The notes beneath the pieces are model-generated. The model worked only from the letters and a program-made list of their open reading frames with translations. It did no database searches and had not been told where the DNA came from. Positions 36,623 to 46,187 of a DNA stretch of 64,000 nt are shown in pieces (positions within the stretch are counted from its first letter, which is position 1; the number at the start of each line of letters is the position of its first letter). The translations under genes and the position numbers were made by a program. The DNA lies in the NCBI GenBank assembly GCA_905200545.1, contig CAJKKQ010000013.1:1-64000 (forward strand). The letters run 5' to 3'. The DNA comes from an uncultured Oscillibacter sp. (lineage in GTDB: Bacteria > Bacillota > Clostridia > Oscillospirales > Oscillospiraceae).

Positions 36623-37372
36623 ATGGAGCATTCTTTTCTCAATCTGACAGAAGAAAATCTTTCTCAGGAGCACCTGTGCTGTATCATCCGCAGCAAGAAG
36701 CCCCACCCCGGCGTGGAGGCCAAGCGGGCATGGCTCAGAGAGAGGCTGAAAGAAGGCCATGTGTTCCGCAAGCTGGACGCCAAAGGTGTGGTGTTCATCG
36801 AGTACGCCCCCCTGGAGACGGCCTGGGTGCCGGTGGAGGGGGAGAATTATCTTTACATTTACTGTCTGTGGGTCTCCGGGGACTTCAAGGGCAAGGGCTA
36901 CGGCAGGCAGCTGATGGAATACTGCCTGGCCGACGCCAAAGCCAGGGGAAAATCCGGCGTGTGTATGCTGGGAGCGGAAAAGCAAAAGGCCTGGCTCTCG
37001 GACCAGACCTTTGCAGAGAAATATGGCTTTGAAACAGTGGATACTACCCCGGACGGCTACCGGCTCATGGCCCTCTCCTTTGACGGAACCAAGCCCCGGT
37101 TTGCAGAGAACGCCAAGCGGCAGGAGATTGAAAATCAGGAGCTGACTATCTATTACAGTTCCCAGTGTCCCTACATCCATCAGAGTGTGGAACTGGTACG
37201 CAAAACCTGTGGCGAGATGGAGGTGCCTTATACCCTCATTCCGGTAGATACACTGGAAAAGGCCAAGGCTTTGCCCTGTGTCTTCAATAACTGGGCGGCA
37301 TTTTATCGGGGAAAGTTCGTGACGGTGAATCTGCTGGACGCCGCTGCACTGAAGCGGCTTGTGAAAAAGTAA
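36623..37372 (+). CDS. GNAT acetyltransferase with C-terminal YoaP-like domain
   Basis: 249 residues. The GNAT core has YIYCLWVSGDFKGKGYGRQLMEYCLADAKARGKSGVCMLGAEKQKAWLSDQTFAEKYGFE, with the GKGYGRQ pyrophosphate loop. The last ~90 residues (IYYSSQCPYIHQSVELVRK, FNNWAAFYRGKFVTVNLLD) match the YoaP-like domain, a thioredoxin-like module with one Cys. RBS GGGAGGTACCGCT. The next GNAT follows nine bases later. Confidence 0.86.
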   Translation: MEHSFLNLTEENLSQEHLCCIIRSKKPHPGVEAKRAWLRERLKEGHVFRKLDAKGVVFIEYAPLETAWVPVEGENYLYIYCLWVSGDFKGKGYGRQLMEYCLADAKARGKSGVCMLGAEKQKAWLSDQTFAEKYGFETVDTTPDGYRLMALSFDGTKPRFAENAKRQEIENQELTIYYSSQCPYIHQSVELVRKTCGEMEVPYTLIPVDTLEKAKALPCVFNNWAAFYRGKFVTVNLLDAAALKRLVKK

Positions 37373-37381
37373 GGGGTACCC

Positions 37382-37831
37382 ATGGACATCAAGAAAGTTG
37401 AAACCGGTAAAAAACAGTATCTCGATTTGCTGTTGCTGGCGGACGAGCAGGAGGACATGATTGACCGCTACCTGGAGCGTGGAACCATGTATGTGCTGGA
37501 GGACGATGGCGTCAAAGCAGAATGCGTAGTGACCGACGAGGGAAACGGCGTTCTGGAGCTGAAAAACATCGCCGTGAAGCCGGATTTTCAAGGGAACGGT
37601 TATGGAAAAGCCCTGGTAGATTTTTTAATCAAAACCTACGCAGAGCTATATACGGTGCTGCAGGTGGGTACCGGAGACAGCCCCTCCACCATCCCGTTTT
37701 ATGAATCCTGCGGCTTTCGCAGGCATCATCGGGTCAAGGACTTCTTCACCGACCACTACGACCACCCCATCTATGACAGCGGGGTGCAGTTGGTGGATAT
37801 GGTGTACCTGCAAAGAAAGATGGGAATCTGA
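37382..37831 (+). CDS. GNAT-family N-acetyltransferase
   Basis: 149 residues: VLELKNIAVKPDFQGNGYGKALVDFLIKTYAELY is the acetyl-CoA site, and PFYESCGFRRHHRVKDFFTDHYDHPIYDSGVQLVDMVYL the C-terminal half. Similar to stand-alone clostridial GNATs; substrate unknown. Forms a two-gene unit with the GNAT-YoaP gene. Confidence 0.9.
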   Translation: MDIKKVETGKKQYLDLLLLADEQEDMIDRYLERGTMYVLEDDGVKAECVVTDEGNGVLELKNIAVKPDFQGNGYGKALVDFLIKTYAELYTVLQVGTGDSPSTIPFYESCGFRRHHRVKDFFTDHYDHPIYDSGVQLVDMVYLQRKMGI

Positions 37832-37885
37832 ATGTGAACTTGCGTTTGGCGGTTGTCCCAGTATAAAGCGGATGTTCAGGCATCA

Positions 37886-39457
37886 TCAGGTGCGCAGCCG
37901 GAAGGTCCGGGGAGCGAATTTGTAGACCAGAACGCAGGCCGCGATGGAGTACACCACGCAAAAGACGATGCACGCCGCCCCGAAAGCCAGGGTGGGCAGG
38001 CGGAGGTTCATCAGGGCGTAGCAGGCCACATAGGTGAGGATCATCACGATGCGGTAGGTGCCGCTTTTCATCTCCGTCCCTGCCGTGTAGGGCTGCAGCA
38101 GATAGTAGACGGTCAGATAGTGGATGGAGAAAAACAGGCTCATGGCCGGAATGGATACCAGAAGCACCACATAGTTCCAGGGATTCTTGGTTCCACCGGA
38201 GGCATAGAGAGTCCAACACAGGCCCACGCCGATGACCAGAGCCGGGACCGCGTTGATTTTCATGATCTCCCGCAGGCGGATCTGGAAGAGCTTGAGCACA
38301 AAGTCCGGCCGCTTGAAAAACGAATAGGTCAGCAGGCTGTGGTCACAGTTCATGAACAGCGCCTTGGTAAAGCCGGTGCCCCGGTTGATGAGGTACATGA
38401 TGAAGGCGAAATAAGGCAGCCAGGTCATCACCAGTTCATTGATATCCGCCTTGGTGCCGGGCCGGACGGCCATGAGCACCTGAACGCCGCAGCAGAGAAA
38501 GGCGCAGACGGCAGCAATGCGGAGGGTAGAGCGCCACAGGATCTTCCGGTGCCGCTTGATGAAGAGCTCATTGAGGTACTCAAGGCCCTGCTTCCGGCTG
38601 GTGATGGAGCCGTCTGTGGAGATGGTCTTCTCGCTGGCAGTCTTGGCCGCCTTTTTCACAGTGTCCATCTGGTTGGTCACCTGGGACAGCAGCTCTTTGT
38701 TGATCTCCCGGTAATAGGGGAAACGCACCATCTCCCGAAGCCCCCAGATCCCCGCCGGGAGGCAGAGCAGGAACAAAGCGGCGGAAAGCTGCAGGGGCAG
38801 AACGATCCCCATGGTGGGCGGGAAATAGGCCAGGGCCAGCAGCACGAATGTCAGAATCCAGGCGCTTTTCTGGAGTTTCGTGTCGTTGCGGACATACCCG
38901 TGCTTTTCATAGTCCCGCAACGAGTAAGCGGACACCGCGATCTTGGCCCCCGCCACGCAGAAGGGAATCAGCAGGCACAGCCACAAAGGCACTCCCTGCA
39001 TCTGTCCCCACAGGAGCATACAGGGCAGGAAGCCCACCACAGTCTTCGCCAAATCGTAGCCGAAGTGCACCAGGGTGTAGGACCGGGCGTTCATCCGCAG
39101 AAGGATCATGGCATAGTACTTGTCCCGGGAGGGGGCGAAGAGGTTCGTGTGCATGTACGAGCCCACCAGAGTCAACAACAGCAGAACGTGCAAAAAGGAC
39201 TCCCGGGCAGGCACCATGGAATGAAAATTTCCCGGTGCCAGGACCATCAGGAAGAAGTAAAGGAACTTGAAAAGAAAGATGGTGACAAGTTCCCAGAGAA
39301 CCGACAGCACATTGGCAAAGATCTTGAAGCCTTTCACCTGATAAATGGTGGCGGGCAGCAGATGCTTCACCAGCGGGATCTGCCTGATGGAGTAGAGGAT
39401 GCTGTTGACCCGGTAAGTATTTTTCAGGGAAAAGGATATCCGCAGTGTATTAAGCAT
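37886..39457 (-). CDS. ABC-2-like transporter permease
   Basis: 523 residues with about ten to twelve membrane helices (e.g. LVTIFLFKFLYFFLMVLAPG, TVVGFLPCMLLWG, VLLVSIPAMSLFFSIHYLTVYYLL). A long cytoplasmic loop with basic residues lies near the middle. Its start overlaps the ATPase stop by eight bases. The two would form an exporter; the substrate is unknown. Confidence 0.85.
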   Translation of the reverse strand: MLNTLRISFSLKNTYRVNSILYSIRQIPLVKHLLPATIYQVKGFKIFANVLSVLWELVTIFLFKFLYFFLMVLAPGNFHSMVPARESFLHVLLLLTLVGSYMHTNLFAPSRDKYYAMILLRMNARSYTLVHFGYDLAKTVVGFLPCMLLWGQMQGVPLWLCLLIPFCVAGAKIAVSAYSLRDYEKHGYVRNDTKLQKSAWILTFVLLALAYFPPTMGIVLPLQLSAALFLLCLPAGIWGLREMVRFPYYREINKELLSQVTNQMDTVKKAAKTASEKTISTDGSITSRKQGLEYLNELFIKRHRKILWRSTLRIAAVCAFLCCGVQVLMAVRPGTKADINELVMTWLPYFAFIMYLINRGTGFTKALFMNCDHSLLTYSFFKRPDFVLKLFQIRLREIMKINAVPALVIGVGLCWTLYASGGTKNPWNYVVLLVSIPAMSLFFSIHYLTVYYLLQPYTAGTEMKSGTYRIVMILTYVACYALMNLRLPTLAFGAACIVFCVVYSIAACVLVYKFAPRTFRLRT

Positions 39458-40157
39458 AGGTCTCCTCTTTCAGCGCCGCGATGATTTTCTCTTTGAACTC
39501 CTGGCTGTCCAGGTTGGACTTCTCCACCTTCTCCAGTTCCCCGTGGCTGAGCAGCACGATTTCATCACACAGATCCAGGGCCAAATCCAGGATGTGGGTG
39601 GAGAAAATGGTGATCTGGCCTTCCTTCAAAGAGCGGAGGAGCCCCTTCATCTCCTCGGCCACCACCACATCCAGGGAGGTCAGCGGCTCGTCCAGTAGCA
39701 AGACCTTAGGCTGGGCAATGATGTTGATGAGCATCTGCATCTTGTTCTTCATGCCGTGGGAGTAGTCCTTCAAAAGCTTGTCCCGGTCCTCCGGGGCAAT
39801 GCTCATCATGTCAAAATACTCATCCAGAGACTTGGGGTCCTGGATGGAGTCTCGGTTGATGTCCACAAAGAATTTCAAAAACTCCCGTCCGGTGAGAAAT
39901 TCAGGCACTGTGGGGGTGGAGACCACATAGCCCATATCCTCCGGCGCCACCTCCCTGCGCACGCCGCCCTCTTCCAGACAGAAGCTGCCGCCCTCCGCCT
40001 TGAGATCCCGGTTCAGGCAGTTGAAGAGGGTGGTTTTGCCTGCACCGTTGCGGCCCAGCAGGCCGTAGATCTTGCCATCGGAAAAGGTAAAGTCAATGTC
40101 CCGCAAAACCTCTTTCTGCTCAAATTGCTTGGAGAGGTGTTGGATAATCAAATTCAT
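39450..40157 (-). CDS. ABC transporter ATP-binding protein
   Basis: About 235 residues: Walker A GLLGRNGAGKTTLFN, Q-loop region MGYVVSTPTVPEFLTGREFL, signature YSHGMKNKMQMLINIIAQPK, Walker B VLLLDEPLTSLDVV, and switch His in IFSTHILDLALD. The ABC signature is SHGMK rather than LSGGQ, as in several Firmicute ABC-2 exporters. AAAAGGAGAACCCT before MNLIIQ sets the start. Confidence 0.93.
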   Translation of the reverse strand: MNLIIQHLSKQFEQKEVLRDIDFTFSDGKIYGLLGRNGAGKTTLFNCLNRDLKAEGGSFCLEEGGVRREVAPEDMGYVVSTPTVPEFLTGREFLKFFVDINRDSIQDPKSLDEYFDMMSIAPEDRDKLLKDYSHGMKNKMQMLINIIAQPKVLLLDEPLTSLDVVVAEEMKGLLRSLKEGQITIFSTHILDLALDLCDEIVLLSHGELEKVEKSNLDSQEFKEKIIAALKEETYA

Positions 40158-40432
40158 AGGGTTCTCCTTTTCATATGGATCGGCAGGCAGCACTCAGCTT
40201 GCCATGCTTTCATTTTGTGGCCATTATACGGGGTTCGGGTAAAAAAGGCAATTCCCTTTTCCCGACCTTCCTTCTCCAAAAGATGAGCAAAGCCTTGGTG
40301 CACAAAGAATTGCAGTGGCGAGCAGCTCATTCTTAAATAAAATTAAGGAAATCTTTATACCAAATCCCTGTTTCTCTGGTATCATGGAGCCCACGCATAA
40401 CACGGAAGGCCACGATGGCCCGGGAGGTACCG

Positions 40433-40891
40433 ATGGAATTCTCCTGTCATACTCCATACGATGAAAAGGCACTGACCGCCATGGCCAGGGCCATCCGGAA
40501 AACAGCCCGGGTCAAAAGAAGCCGCAGGGTCCGCCTCTATGCCTGGATTATCATTGGGCTTTTCTTGGTATCCCACTGGCTGTCCTGGGGATCTGTCTGG
40601 CAGATGACGGCAAACTGTGTGGCCGTTGCAGCATTGTTGCTAATCAGCTGGAAAGAGGATGCCCTCAACAGCTCTTTTGCAAAGCGCAAAGCCCTGCCGG
40701 GTACCGATGCCGCCGATACCTCATTCTATCCCGACCACTATCTAGTAAAAACTGCGGCGGCAGAATCCAGGTGGCACTATGACAAGATCCTCGCGCTGGC
40801 GCAGACGCAGGATCACCTCATTTTTGTGATAGGGAAAGACCATGCCCTGGCCATGGAGAAAGCCAGTCTGGATGGCGGCAGCATGTCATAA
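40433..40891 (+). CDS. YcxB-like protein cut short by an in-frame TAA
   Basis: 152 residues as read: two membrane helices (LYAWIIIGLFLVSHWLSWGS and QMTANCVAVAALLLISW) and the start of a YcxB-like domain (YPDHYLVKTAAAESRWHYDKILALAQTQDHLIFVI). The TAA at 40889 falls where a GAA would give the family's usual EFRRFLEEK. Eighteen further codons run in the same frame to a stop at 40946-40948, directly before the next gene's RBS. So this looks like a full gene with one nonsense change. CGGGAGGTACCG is its RBS. Confidence 0.75.
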   Translation: MEFSCHTPYDEKALTAMARAIRKTARVKRSRRVRLYAWIIIGLFLVSHWLSWGSVWQMTANCVAVAALLLISWKEDALNSSFAKRKALPGTDAADTSFYPDHYLVKTAAAESRWHYDKILALAQTQDHLIFVIGKDHALAMEKASLDGGSMS

Positions 40892-40954
40892 TTCCGCCGC
40901 TTTCTGGAGGAGAAGTCTGTCCGGCAGATTCAGAACATGGGAGGATAAAGGGAG

Positions 40955-41254
40955 ATGAAAACAGGTCATAAAATTGCTGCTCTGGGCTGCCTGGCAGTCG
41001 TAACCGCCTCTGTCGCCTGCTGGCGCTGGATGATCCGGATGCCCCTCAAGGAGTTCACCCGATATGCCCTCTATATGGCGGTCATGGACGATGAAATCTG
41101 CCGGAACGAGCTGGAGGGCAATCAGATCGGCGACACGGTCATTGCGTTTCCGCCCAGAGAGGAATCCCTGCAAGAGCGATATCACCTCTTTTTGAAGATG
41201 AACCGAACCAAGAGCCGCCGGCAGCTCCAGGCGGAAATTGCGGACATGGAGTAG
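40955..41254 (+). CDS. Small hypothetical protein, also ending at an early in-frame stop
   Basis: 99 residues. An N-terminal hydrophobic segment (IAALGCLAVVTASVACW) acts as a membrane anchor or signal, then a charged helical tail (ERYHLFLKMNRTKSRRQLQAEIADME). A TAG ends it, but the frame stays open for 26 more codons that continue the helical heptads (RLQESRQFLDQPKEHPEV) to a TAA at 41333-41335. A CAG to TAG change would explain it. RBS AGGATAAAGGGAG. Family not recognised; co-transcribed with the YcxB-like gene. Confidence 0.65.
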   Translation: MKTGHKIAALGCLAVVTASVACWRWMIRMPLKEFTRYALYMAVMDDEICRNELEGNQIGDTVIAFPPREESLQERYHLFLKMNRTKSRRQLQAEIADME

Positions 41255-41335
41255 CGCCTTCAGGAATCCCGACAGTTCCTGGATCAGCCCAAAGAACATC
41301 CGGAGGTCGGGATTACCGGAGAAAACGATATGTAA

Positions 41336-42018
41336 CTGGTTGATTTCTGTCCGTCAGCCATAGCAGTTTTTAACCTGTTATAGACAAAGAATAAGAATTC
41401 TGAAATTTTCAATATAAAATGTATGAACGCTGCTAAAAATAAACGATAAACTTATAATATCAGTGGGCAGAAAAATTTGATACTCAACTGCAAATTTTTG
41501 ACCGCCGCTTTTATGTGCTCAAAAAGATGGATTATATAGAAATAAAGCGAGTTTTCTCATATTTGTGTTTGAAACAATCAGGTTTTATAGAATCGTATGT
41601 GGTCAGAATGAGTGCTGTCTATAAAAAGTTGCAATTTTTATGAGACTGTTAGAGAAATCATCTGCCCTTTAGTTGGATATTCGCAATCTTTTTGCGATTT
41701 GTTCGTTTCTGTTTCATGAATGTCCCAAAGAGGTTTTCGGAATTTTTTATAGGCGTTTATAGTGCTTTTTAGCCATTTCCACTCCAACTCAGTTACTTTC
41801 TAGTGCTCTTGTTTCCGCTGTTTCCGTGTATTCCAGCTCTGTCTGTGGTCTTACATGTGGTCAGCTGAAAAGTTTCGGCCAGAATCCCTGACGACCCGCA
41901 GTGACACCCTAGGCGGCACAGTTTACCTCAAAGTTTGAAAAATAATACCTTCACCTTGAAAAACATACAAGACTTTTTAAGAAAAAACAGCTCCATTTTT
42001 GCGTCGCCATATCAAAGA
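41336..42018. other. A+T-rich intergenic stretch without genes
   Basis: Low-coding, A+T-rich DNA between the small hypothetical gene and the rubrerythrin operon. It holds a small A/T hairpin (GTCTATAAAAA...TTTTTATGAGAC, about 41627-41648) and the left copy of a direct repeat. The frame open from 41935 begins in this DNA and then runs antisense to rubrerythrin, so it is not a gene. Confidence 0.5.
41763..41863 (+). repeat. Imperfect direct repeat, left copy
   Basis: About 100 bases that align without gaps to 47124-47224. The best part is CTGTCTGTGGTC-TT-ACATGTGGTCA (41839-41863), identical to the other copy in 23 of 25 bases; CTGTTTCCG lies 19 bases upstream in both. The copies are 5361 bases apart and could be ends of an old integrated element. 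Confidence 0.6.
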
Positions 42019-42060
42019 ACAAGGGCCTTTGAAAATCCGCAGATAATCAAAGGCCCTTGT
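42019..42060. terminator. Hairpin beyond the rubrerythrin gene
   Basis: A perfect 14-bp stem (ACAAGGGCCTTTGA / TCAAAGGCCCTTGT) with a 14-base loop, about 160 bases past the rubrerythrin stop. Short T-rich flanks on both strands; probably terminates the PerR operon. Confidence 0.6.
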
Positions 42061-42217
42061 TTCTCACTTTTGAGAGATGAAATCGCCGAAGAAAGCACAT
42101 GCCGCCTCGAAGGCATACCACTCGCCTTGTCAGGCCTCGTTCAGAATCCAGCAGAAACTGAACGTGTCACGGCGTACATTTTACTTTGGTCCCGCAGCAT
42201 TCCCAATGTTCTATGGA

Positions 42218-43408
42218 TCAATAGTTGTCGCTGTGAATTTCAAAAAAGCTCCTGGAGTACAGACAGGTGGGACACACCTCCGGGGCGGCAGTCCCCACCA
42301 CGATGTGGCCGCAGTTGCGGCATTCCCACACCTTAACTTCGCTCTTTTCAAAGACCTGGGCAGTCTCCACATTGTGCAGCAGGGCGCGGTAGCGCTCCTC
42401 ATGGCGCTTCTCAATGGCAGCCACCAGACGGAACTTGGCAGCCAACTCGGGGAACCCCTCCTCCTCGGCGGTTTTAGCAAAGCCATCGTACATATCGGTC
42501 CACTCGTAGTTTTCACCCTCAGCAGCGTGGAGCAGGTTCTCGGCGGTGCTCTCCACACCATGCAGTTCCTCAAACCACATTTTCGCATGGGCCTTCTCGT
42601 TTTCCGCCGTCTTCAGAAATAGGGCCGCAATCTGTTCGTATCCTTCATTCTGAGCCACAGAAGAGAAAAAGGTGTACTTGTTCCGGGCCTGAGACTCACC
42701 GGCAAAGGCAGCCTCCAGGTTCTTCTCAGTCTGGGTACCGGCGTACTTGCTTGCACTTTTGACAGGGACGCCCTCAATCAGTTCAAACGCAGAGGCGGGC
42801 TGCTTGCAAATGGGGCAGGTAAAGTCCTCAGGCAGTGTCTCGCCCTCGTAGATATAACCACATACCTTACATTTCCACTTGTTCATAACCTTTTTTTCTC
42901 CTTCTGATCTGATTTCATTGCAGGGAATGCGCTCCAACAACTCTTTTGCGGCCTGTACAGGAAAATCAGGGGCGGGCGGTGCGTCCGCAAAGTCTCTAAG
43001 CAGCTGATGGGCGTTGGCACTCTGAGGAAGCATATACCCGGCCTCCCGGAGCAGGTCTTCGTTGACCAAACGGACGGATTTCTCGGCAGCCCGCATCAGA
43101 CGGTAAAGTCCGTCCTGGTCCGCGTGTTCCGCCAGTTGCCGGGCAATGTTCTCCTGATCTGCCTTATTGCCGGCCATATGATTGGCCTGGGCCGTCACAT
43201 CTTGCTTCTTTTTCTGCTGGGGCGGGTATTCCGTAGGGACCATGGAGATAGCGCCGCTGGGACAGGCATCAGCGCACACGCCGCAGCCCAGGCATTTATC
43301 CACATCAATGACGCTGTTCTCGGTGTCGGTAGCCCCGGTTGGGCATACATACAGGCACAGACAGTCCTTGGTGCATAACCGCAGATTCCGCACTGCAACT
43401 TGTTTCAT
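42218..43408 (-). CDS. Ferredoxin-rubredoxin-rubrerythrin fusion
   Basis: 396 residues. Residues 1-60 are a dicluster ferredoxin ([30 protein letters not shown]). A helical region runs to about 170. From M175 it is a complete reverse-type rubrerythrin: rubredoxin [24 protein letters not shown], a diiron domain with [44 protein letters not shown], and a C-terminal rubredoxin-like [20 protein letters not shown]. It would reduce peroxide. The junction codon M175 (ATG at 42886) has GAAGGAGAAAAAAAGGTT before it, so a separate 222-residue rubrerythrin may also be made. Confidence 0.88.
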   Translation of the reverse strand: MKQVAVRNLRLCTKDCLCLYVCPTGATDTENSVIDVDKCLGCGVCADACPSGAISMVPTEYPPQQKKKQDVTAQANHMAGNKADQENIARQLAEHADQDGLYRLMRAAEKSVRLVNEDLLREAGYMLPQSANAHQLLRDFADAPPAPDFPVQAAKELLERIPCNEIRSEGEKKVMNKWKCKVCGYIYEGETLPEDFTCPICKQPASAFELIEGVPVKSASKYAGTQTEKNLEAAFAGESQARNKYTFFSSVAQNEGYEQIAALFLKTAENEKAHAKMWFEELHGVESTAENLLHAAEGENYEWTDMYDGFAKTAEEEGFPELAAKFRLVAAIEKRHEERYRALLHNVETAQVFEKSEVKVWECRNCGHIVVGTAAPEVCPTCLYSRSFFEIHSDNY

Positions 43409-43411
43409 GGT

Positions 43412-45445
43412 TCAGCCTCTCCCTTCTATTTTTTCAAATTTCCATGCCGGCACCTTGCAGACCGGGCAGAGCTGGGGAGGATTGTCGCCCACATAGATAA
43501 ATCCGCAGACCGTGCAGACCCACACCTGGGTGTCTTTCAAAAAGGCTTCCCCATCCTTTTGGTAGCGGCTCAGCAGAGACTCCAGCATCCGGGTGACCTT
43601 TTCTCCCCAGACGCAGATCCTCTGGGTCCCCCGGTCATCAACGGCCACAGCGGCAGCGCTGAGGCTGGGATATCCCTCCCTGAGATCCTGCCGGACCAGA
43701 TCCAACAGCTTGTCCAGGCTGGGATCGGGAACCGGAGTCTGGGCAGCGGACAGATAGTCCGCAATTTCCCGGAACAAGGTGGCCTCCTGCTCCTTGTACT
43801 GCTTTTCGCAGCCCCGAGCCAGGTTGGAGCAGACGGCAGACAACTCCCCGGCAGACAGCTGTCTCATCTCACCGATGGGATGGATGGGAGCTGGACGCCC
43901 TTTCGCCGCATCAGCGGACTGCTGCGGGGTAAATGCACTCTTTCCAGCGCCGCACAGTGGACACACCCAGCTCTCCGGCAGTGTTTCGAAGGCAGCGCCC
44001 TCCTTTTCCTCATCATAGATGTAGCCACAGATTCCACAGACCCATTTTTTCACAGAATCTCCTCCCTTCTGATGAATCCGTTCGCTTCGGTCCTGGTAGG
44101 TGGTGTGAAGCATCTGTTCAGCCAGCGGACTGAGGGGCTGTCCGTAAAAAGCCTCGTAGACCTCTTTGATCTCCGGATTTTCATGGCTGGTACGAAGGAT
44201 CATGGAGCCATCCCGCTGGTAGAGCGCAGCAATGCGGCTCTTGCGGACTTCGTCGGCATTTTTCATGAGGTTCTTGGGCTGTCCACCGCCGCCGATGCAG
44301 CCGCCGGGGCAGGCCATGACCTCCACAAAGTGATACTGCTTTCCGCTCTCCTCCATCCGCCGGAGGAAATTGCGGGCATTGGCGGTGCCGTAAACCACGG
44401 CTACTTGCAGCGTCAGCTCTCCGATTTTCACCCGGGCCTCCCGCACCCCATCATAGCCCCGAACCGGGCTTAGGTGCAGCAAAGACTCCGGGGCGCTCCG
44501 GCCAGTGAGATATTCATAGGCTGTGCGCAGCGCGGCCTCCATCACTCCGCCGGTGTTGCCGAAGATGACGCCCGCACCGGAGGCCTTGCCCATCAGGGAA
44601 TCGTAGGCAGAGTCCTCCAAGGTGTCCCAGTCGATTCCCGCAGCCCTGGCCCACCGGGCTAGCTCCCTGGTGGTGATGACCTGGTCGGTGTCTCGCATCC
44701 CCTCCGCACCGTGGTAATCAGCGGCGGCGTGCATCTCCTCCCGCCGGATTTCAAACTTTTTGGCAGTGCAGGGGGTCAGAGCCACATGGACGATCTGCCT
44801 GGGGTCCAGCCCCATCTTTTGGGCAAAGTAGGTCTTTACCGTGGGCCCCTGCATCCCGATGGGACTTTTGGCAGTGGACAGGTGTGGCAGCAGTTGGGGA
44901 AAATAAATCTCAGCGAAGTGCACCCAGCCGGGACAGCAGCTGGTAAACTGGGGCAGAGGCCGGTCCTGCTCCGTAATGCGGCGGATCAACTCGCTGGCCT
45001 CCTCCACAATGGTCAGGTCTGCGGCAAAGTTGGTGTCCAGCACATAGTCCACCCCCAGAGCCCGGAGCAACGCCACCATTTTCCCCTCTACAAAGGCGCC
45101 GGGCTCCAGACCGAACTCCTCGCCAAGCGAGGCACGGACGGCGGGGGACGTACTAACCACCACCACCTTGTCCGGGTCAGCAATGGTCTTTTGCACCTGG
45201 GAGATTTCATCCCGCTCGGTGATGCTGTCCACCGGACAGACATTGGCGCACTGACCGCAGTAGATGCAGATGGCCTTTCCTCCGGTTTGTTCCAGCGTGT
45301 AAGTGCCGTGTACCCCCATCAGGTTGGTGCAGGCCTCTTTGCACATACCACAGCGAATACATTTTTCTTCCCAACGAACAATGCTGGGGTTGTCCTCCTC
45401 GATGGGGACGCGAATCGATAACGGCAAATGGTTCAGTTTCCTCAC
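43412..45445 (-). CDS. [FeFe] hydrogenase fused to a two-rubredoxin protein
   Basis: 677 residues. N-terminal [4Fe-4S] motifs ([23 protein letters not shown]) are followed by the H-cluster motifs [16 protein letters not shown] and [16 protein letters not shown], and the domain ends near LLHTTYQDR as group A hydrogenases do. From V465 a second unit follows: rubredoxin [18 protein letters not shown], a helical middle, and [24 protein letters not shown] at 44053 within the frame has GGGAGGAG five bases upstream, so the 213-residue rubredoxin part can probably also be made alone. Its ATG overlaps the perR stop. Confidence 0.9.
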   Translation of the reverse strand: MRKLNHLPLSIRVPIEEDNPSIVRWEEKCIRCGMCKEACTNLMGVHGTYTLEQTGGKAICIYCGQCANVCPVDSITERDEISQVQKTIADPDKVVVVSTSPAVRASLGEEFGLEPGAFVEGKMVALLRALGVDYVLDTNFAADLTIVEEASELIRRITEQDRPLPQFTSCCPGWVHFAEIYFPQLLPHLSTAKSPIGMQGPTVKTYFAQKMGLDPRQIVHVALTPCTAKKFEIRREEMHAAADYHGAEGMRDTDQVITTRELARWARAAGIDWDTLEDSAYDSLMGKASGAGVIFGNTGGVMEAALRTAYEYLTGRSAPESLLHLSPVRGYDGVREARVKIGELTLQVAVVYGTANARNFLRRMEESGKQYHFVEVMACPGGCIGGGGQPKNLMKNADEVRKSRIAALYQRDGSMILRTSHENPEIKEVYEAFYGQPLSPLAEQMLHTTYQDRSERIHQKGGDSVKKWVCGICGYIYDEEKEGAAFETLPESWVCPLCGAGKSAFTPQQSADAAKGRPAPIHPIGEMRQLSAGELSAVCSNLARGCEKQYKEQEATLFREIADYLSAAQTPVPDPSLDKLLDLVRQDLREGYPSLSAAAVAVDDRGTQRICVWGEKVTRMLESLLSRYQKDGEAFLKDTQVWVCTVCGFIYVGDNPPQLCPVCKVPAWKFEKIEGRG

Positions 45446-45819
45446 ATTCCTTTCCTTGCAATTTTCTTTCTGCAGTCCTCACATAGATACGTCAATTTCA
45501 GATCATAGGACAAAATAGAGATCCCCGCCTTTTGCTCCAGCTGCGCAGTCAGATCCCCCAGGTCAATGTCCAGCAGTCTGCCGCAGCTTTTGCACACCAG
45601 ATGGTCATGGCGCTGGATCCGGTCGTACCGGTCCGGCATTCCCTCCACCGACACCTTGCGGATCAGTCCATCCTCCCACAGTCGATTGAGGTTGTTGTAT
45701 ACAGTGGCCAGCACGACCGAGGGATAGGTTCGACGAAGCACGCAAAAAATTTCCTCAGCCGTCATATGACTGCGAGAGGAACTTACAATCTGTAAAATTT
45801 TCTTTCCATACTTTGTCAT
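45442..45819 (-). CDS. perR: Fur-family peroxide regulator (PerR-like)
   Basis: About 125 residues. Winged helix [36 protein letters not shown], metal site region [23 protein letters not shown], and the C-terminal CEDC of the structural zinc site (CKSC/CEDC). The gene is preceded by a PerR-type box and starts the hydrogenase-rubrerythrin operon, so PerR rather than Fur or Zur is the better call. ATG at 45819 lacks a clear SD; a TTG at 45834 is the alternative. Confidence 0.88.
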   Translation of the reverse strand: MTKYGKKILQIVSSSRSHMTAEEIFCVLRRTYPSVVLATVYNNLNRLWEDGLIRKVSVEGMPDRYDRIQRHDHLVCKSCGRLLDIDLGDLTAQLEQKAGISILSYDLKLTYLCEDCRKKIARKGM

Positions 45820-45834
45820 AGCGCTCAGTACCAA

Positions 45835-45882
45835 TTTAGAATTATTCTAAATTTATTATATTGGTTTTTGAAGTTCCGTCAA
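45835..45882 (-). promoter_or_regulatory. perR operon promoter with PerR box
   Basis: Minus strand: TTGACG (45877-45882), a 16-base spacer, TATAAT (45855-45860), then the perfect 17-bp palindrome TTTAGAATAATTCTAAA (45835-45851) across the start site. It closely follows the known PerR box TTATAATnATTATAA. It implies peroxide-induced expression of perR, hydrogenase and rubrerythrin. Confidence 0.85.
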
Positions 45883-46187
45883 GCGGCAAATCCTCCAAAA
45901 TAGGACAGTCGGTTTTGGACAGAAAAGTGACAGCACAGAAGCGGTTCCACCAGCATTTCCAGGAAAATATTCTGTAAGGGATACTATACGAAAGTGACCT
46001 TGCAGCTGGACCACATCCCGGAAATCCTTGAAGTTTCAGAGCGAAAACCGGCCCAAAAGGCGCAGCAGGAACAGTTGGATCTTCCCCTTGCATTCTGGTG
46101 ATGCAAGCCAGACAACCTATCCAGTCGATTTGCAGGAGCGATGATTGCCGCGTTACGGCGTGGCGTTCCCCCGGATACAGTCTGTAG
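45883..46187. other. Intergenic stretch with decayed coding traces
   Basis: About 300 bases with short plus-strand open pieces broken by stops (one reads ...LDHIPEILEVSERKPAQKAQQ... then a TGA). They read like the tail of a mobile-element gene, but I cannot name it. Confidence 0.3.

Noticed and set aside
37853..39484. A 543-codon plus-strand frame opposite the ABC-2-like permease
   Set aside because: Gln/His/Gly-rich antisense product without any domain; the minus strand encodes a credible membrane protein.
40889..41254. Recoded stop codons (selenocysteine, pyrrolysine or programmed readthrough) in the two small genes
   Set aside because: The stops are TAA and TAG, no recoding structure is visible, and single-base nonsense changes explain both more simply.
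41935..42336. A plus-strand open frame running into the rubrerythrin gene
   Set aside because: Its second half is antisense to rubrerythrin and its first half spans a terminator hairpin.
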